Shown: piece by piece, positions 61,966 to 64,000 of the stretch
Numbering within the stretch: the first letter of the stretch is position 1
Layout of the letters: each line of letters begins with the position of its first letter
From: Synechococcus sp. WH 8101
GTDB lineage: Bacteria > Cyanobacteriota > Cyanobacteriia > PCC-6307 > Cyanobiaceae
DNA length: 64,000 nucleotides
Reading direction: 5' to 3'
Assembly: GCF_004209775.1 (NCBI RefSeq)
Contig: NZ_CP035914.1
Location: forward strand, 248,001-312,000
Program-made: the position numbers and the translations under genes
The notes under the pieces: model-generated
What the model was told of the DNA's origin: nothing
What the model saw: only the letters and a program-made list of their open reading frames with translations
The model's database searches: none

Positions 61966-62850
61966 ATGCGTCGCAGCGTTCGAGAAGCGATCGTCGGTTT
62001 TTCCATCGTGGGAGCGATTGCGGCCTTCGCCGGCACCATGCTCTGGATGCGTGGCATTCGTCTCGGTGCGGAGACCTGGACGGTGACCGTCAGTTTTGAC
62101 GATGCCGGCGGCCTGGATGCACGCTCCCCGGTCACCTACCGAGGCATCCTGGTGGGTTCGGTCCGATCGATCAACGTGACCCCGCAGGCCGTGGTGGCCA
62201 CGCTCGAGATCAATGAACCCGACCTGCGTCTGCCTCTGCCGGTGACGGCCACCGTGGGTGCTGCGTCGCTACTTGGTGGCGACGCCCAGGTGAATCTGAT
62301 CAGCCAGAACAAGCCATTGCCGGCCGATGCGCCGCGGCCCAAGTCGAAGCGCTGTTCAGGAAGCCCTGTTCTGTGCGACGGCGCCAAGATCAGCGGCGTG
62401 GAGGCTCCCAGCCTGGATACGGTCACTGCCTCGATGCAGCGGCTGCTGCAACAGGCCGAGAAGGAGAAGCTGGTGAGCAACCTGGTGGGGTCCACCAAGC
62501 AGTTCGATGCCACGGCCGAAGACGTGCAGAAGCTGATCGAGCAGCTCAGCCGCGAAGTGGCCAGGGCTCAGCCCACGATCAACAACCTCAACAAGGCCAC
62601 GGCGGAGGCCGCTGAAGCTTCGGTGCACATCAAGAACATCGCCGCTGCCTTCGACAATCCTCAAACGGTGAATCAGCTCAAGCAAACCGTGAGCAATGCC
62701 CGTTCGATGACGCAGAAATTCGATGCGGTGGGCGGTGATGTGGAGAAGCTCACCTCCGACCCCACCTTCATGAAAGCGGTGCGGGATGTGACCATCGGTC
62801 TGGGAGCCTTCTTCCAGGAGCTTTATCCCGCCCAGACCAGCCAACCCTGA
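61966..62850 (+). CDS. MCE-domain protein (MlaD/TGD2-like)
   Basis: A 294-residue lipid-transfer protein. The N-terminal signal-anchor EAIVGFSIVGAIAAFAGTML is followed by the MCE/MlaD domain (WTVTVSFDDAGGLDARSPVT, YRGILVGSVRSIN). A long helical region (about residues 150-290) with ASMQRLLQQAEKEKLVSNLV and NNLNKATAEAAEASVHIKNI may form a coiled-coil tunnel extension. It probably projects into the periplasm, anchored in the inner membrane. It is coupled to the ATPase gene upstream. Confidence 0.9.
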   Translation: MRRSVREAIVGFSIVGAIAAFAGTMLWMRGIRLGAETWTVTVSFDDAGGLDARSPVTYRGILVGSVRSINVTPQAVVATLEINEPDLRLPLPVTATVGAASLLGGDAQVNLISQNKPLPADAPRPKSKRCSGSPVLCDGAKISGVEAPSLDTVTASMQRLLQQAEKEKLVSNLVGSTKQFDATAEDVQKLIEQLSREVARAQPTINNLNKATAEAAEASVHIKNIAAAFDNPQTVNQLKQTVSNARSMTQKFDAVGGDVEKLTSDPTFMKAVRDVTIGLGAFFQELYPAQTSQP

Positions 62851-62879
62851 AGCCGCTGGTTGGTTTCACCTGCTCGTTG

Positions 62880-64000
62880 TCACACCGAGCTGATCGCCTC
62901 CATGGCGATGGCGGCAATCGCTTGGTCGCTGGCCTTGGGCAGTTGCACATATTTGCCACCGGCGGCTTCGGCCAGGTCCTTGCCCATGCCGCTGCCGATG
63001 AACTTGCGCTCGGTGTCGATCACCAGCAGCTTGATGCCCAGTAGCCGGTAGCGGCTCGCGACATCCAGCACCTCCTGTTTGAGGTCGGGCTTCTCCTCCC
63101 CCTCCAGCTGGGGCTGGCCAAGAGACGTGCTCAAGGGCACATTGCCGCGGCCGTCGGTGATCGCCACCACCACCACCTGGCCGAGATCGCCCGTGGCCAG
63201 AGCATTGGCCCCTACCCGGGCTGCCTGGGTGAGGCCATGGGCCAGCGGTGAGCCGCCACCGCAGGGCATCGATTCCAGCCGCCGTCTTGCGGCGGTGATT
63301 GAGCGGGTGGGGGGCAGCAGCACCTCCGCCTGGTCGCCACGGAAGGGGATCAGGGCCACTTCGTCGCGGTTTTCATAGGCCTCGGTGAGCAGCCGGATCA
63401 CGGCGCCCTTGGCGCTCTGCATCCGGTTCAGGGCCATCGATCCGCTGGCATCCACCAGGAAGATCACCAGGGCACCGGCCTTGCGCTGCAGCAGCTTGGC
63501 GCGCAGGTCGGCCTCTTCCACGATCACGGTGCGCTCGGGTTGGCGTGCCCGGCGCGCTTTCTGGTAAGGCGCCGCCGCGCGCAGGGTGGCATCCACGGCG
63601 ATCCGGCGTACGGGGCCGCGGGGCAGCATCGGTTTCACGTAACGGCCGCGGCTGTCGCTGAACACCACCGAACGGCTGCCGCTGCTGCCGCTTTGGCTCT
63701 TGGCGGCGTTGAACAGCAGCAGATCCGGATCGATCGCCACCGCTTCTGGATCGAGCATGAACTCTTCGGGCACCGAGGGAGGCGCTTGGTCTTCTGGAGA
63801 GTCGTCCTCCGGGCTGTCGTCTTGGTCTGGATCGTTGTCGTCGCTGCTGTCGTCGTCGGGCGGGTCGCTCTCGTCTTCACCGGATCCTTCCGGCGGTGGC
63901 GGTTGATTCTCCGGGTTCTGATCCCCCGCCTCCGGTGGCGGCGGGCTCTGGTCCTGCGGCTGCTCGGGGGGAGGTGGCGGCTCCATCTGCTGATCCGGTG
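62880..64000 (-). CDS. chlD: Magnesium chelatase subunit D, 3' part
   Basis: ATPase/VWA subunit of magnesium-protoporphyrin chelatase in chlorophyll synthesis. The frame is open to the window edge, so the N-terminal AAA-like domain is missing from view. Visible are a Pro-rich and acidic linker, then [20 protein letters not shown] and the VWA domain with the MIDAS motif [14 protein letters not shown], ending [20 protein letters not shown]. The MIDAS and linker order is that of ChlD rather than ChlI. It converges on the MCE gene, 29 bases apart. Confidence 0.95.
   Translation of the reverse strand, partial: PDQQMEPPPPPEQPQDQSPPPPEAGDQNPENQPPPPEGSGEDESDPPDDDSSDDNDPDQDDSPEDDSPEDQAPPSVPEEFMLDPEAVAIDPDLLLFNAAKSQSGSSGSRSVVFSDSRGRYVKPMLPRGPVRRIAVDATLRAAAPYQKARRARQPERTVIVEEADLRAKLLQRKAGALVIFLVDASGSMALNRMQSAKGAVIRLLTEAYENRDEVALIPFRGDQAEVLLPPTRSITAARRRLESMPCGGGSPLAHGLTQAARVGANALATGDLGQVVVVAITDGRGNVPLSTSLGQPQLEGEEKPDLKQEVLDVASRYRLLGIKLLVIDTERKFIGSGMGKDLAEAAGGKYVQLPKASDQAIAAIAMEAISSV

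Overview
The window comes from a high-GC picocyanobacterium of the Synechococcus/Cyanobium lineage. The evidence is the photosystem II operon psbEFLJ behind rubA and ycf48, the divergent ndhC-ndhK-ndhJ operon, a chlD magnesium-chelatase gene, and the cyanobacterial membrane-anchored YvcK/CofD-like protein. Assignment below that level (a freshwater or brackish Cyanobium-like strain, suggested by the many toxin-antitoxin genes) is inference.

Layout. 1-8.9 kb is an envelope-glycan island. It holds the end of an IS256-type transposase, two AT-rich sugar genes (a family 2 glycosyltransferase and an atypical epimerase), a WecA/WbpL-like sugar-1-phosphate transferase, a WbpM/CapD-like dehydratase, and on the opposite strand the complete dTDP-L-rhamnose set rfbA-rfbC-rfbD-rfbB. 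9.0-12.5 kb is a toxin-antitoxin cluster: vapBC with a frameshifted toxin, hicBA, a RHH/MazF pair and a second vapBC. It also contains broken genes and a 95-bp coding-derived direct repeat flanking hicBA. A peptidoglycan-amidase-like gene follows.

13.5-41.8 kb, 44% of the window, is one open reading frame of 9,428 codons on the minus strand. It encodes a giant autotransporter-like surface protein with a signal peptide, a huge Gly/Ser/Asn repeat passenger and a C-terminal outer-membrane beta-barrel. Inside it, about 3.7 near-identical 837-bp (279-residue) units lie in tandem. A Tic22-like periplasmic protein gene is transcribed divergently from it.

42.6-47.0 kb is a compact set of poorly characterised genes: a DUF6447-like protein, a phytanoyl-CoA-dioxygenase-like enzyme, a protein with a C-terminal alpha/alpha-toroid (prenyltransferase/squalene-cyclase-like) half, a Nif11-leader-like small protein, and a glycosyltransferase with a Lys/Thr-rich tail. 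This neighbourhood together with the giant protein is the best candidate for an undescribed surface-protein export or modification system, or a RiPP-like system. The functional link is inferred from gene order only.

47.0-51.7 kb carries hisS, another glycosyltransferase, UDP-glucose dehydrogenase and a UDP-glucuronate-4-epimerase-like gene in a tightly coupled series. 51.7-56.4 kb is core photosynthesis/NDH-1 territory. 56.4-59.5 kb is an AT-rich C11 (clostripain-like) peptidase with a C-terminal DUF4114-like domain, probably acquired. 59.6-64 kb holds the YvcK-like gene, an Mla-type ABC ATPase with an MCE-domain partner, and the 3' part of chlD.

No rRNA, tRNA or CRISPR array was recognised. 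Coordinates of non-ATG starts are judgement calls and are explained per entry.
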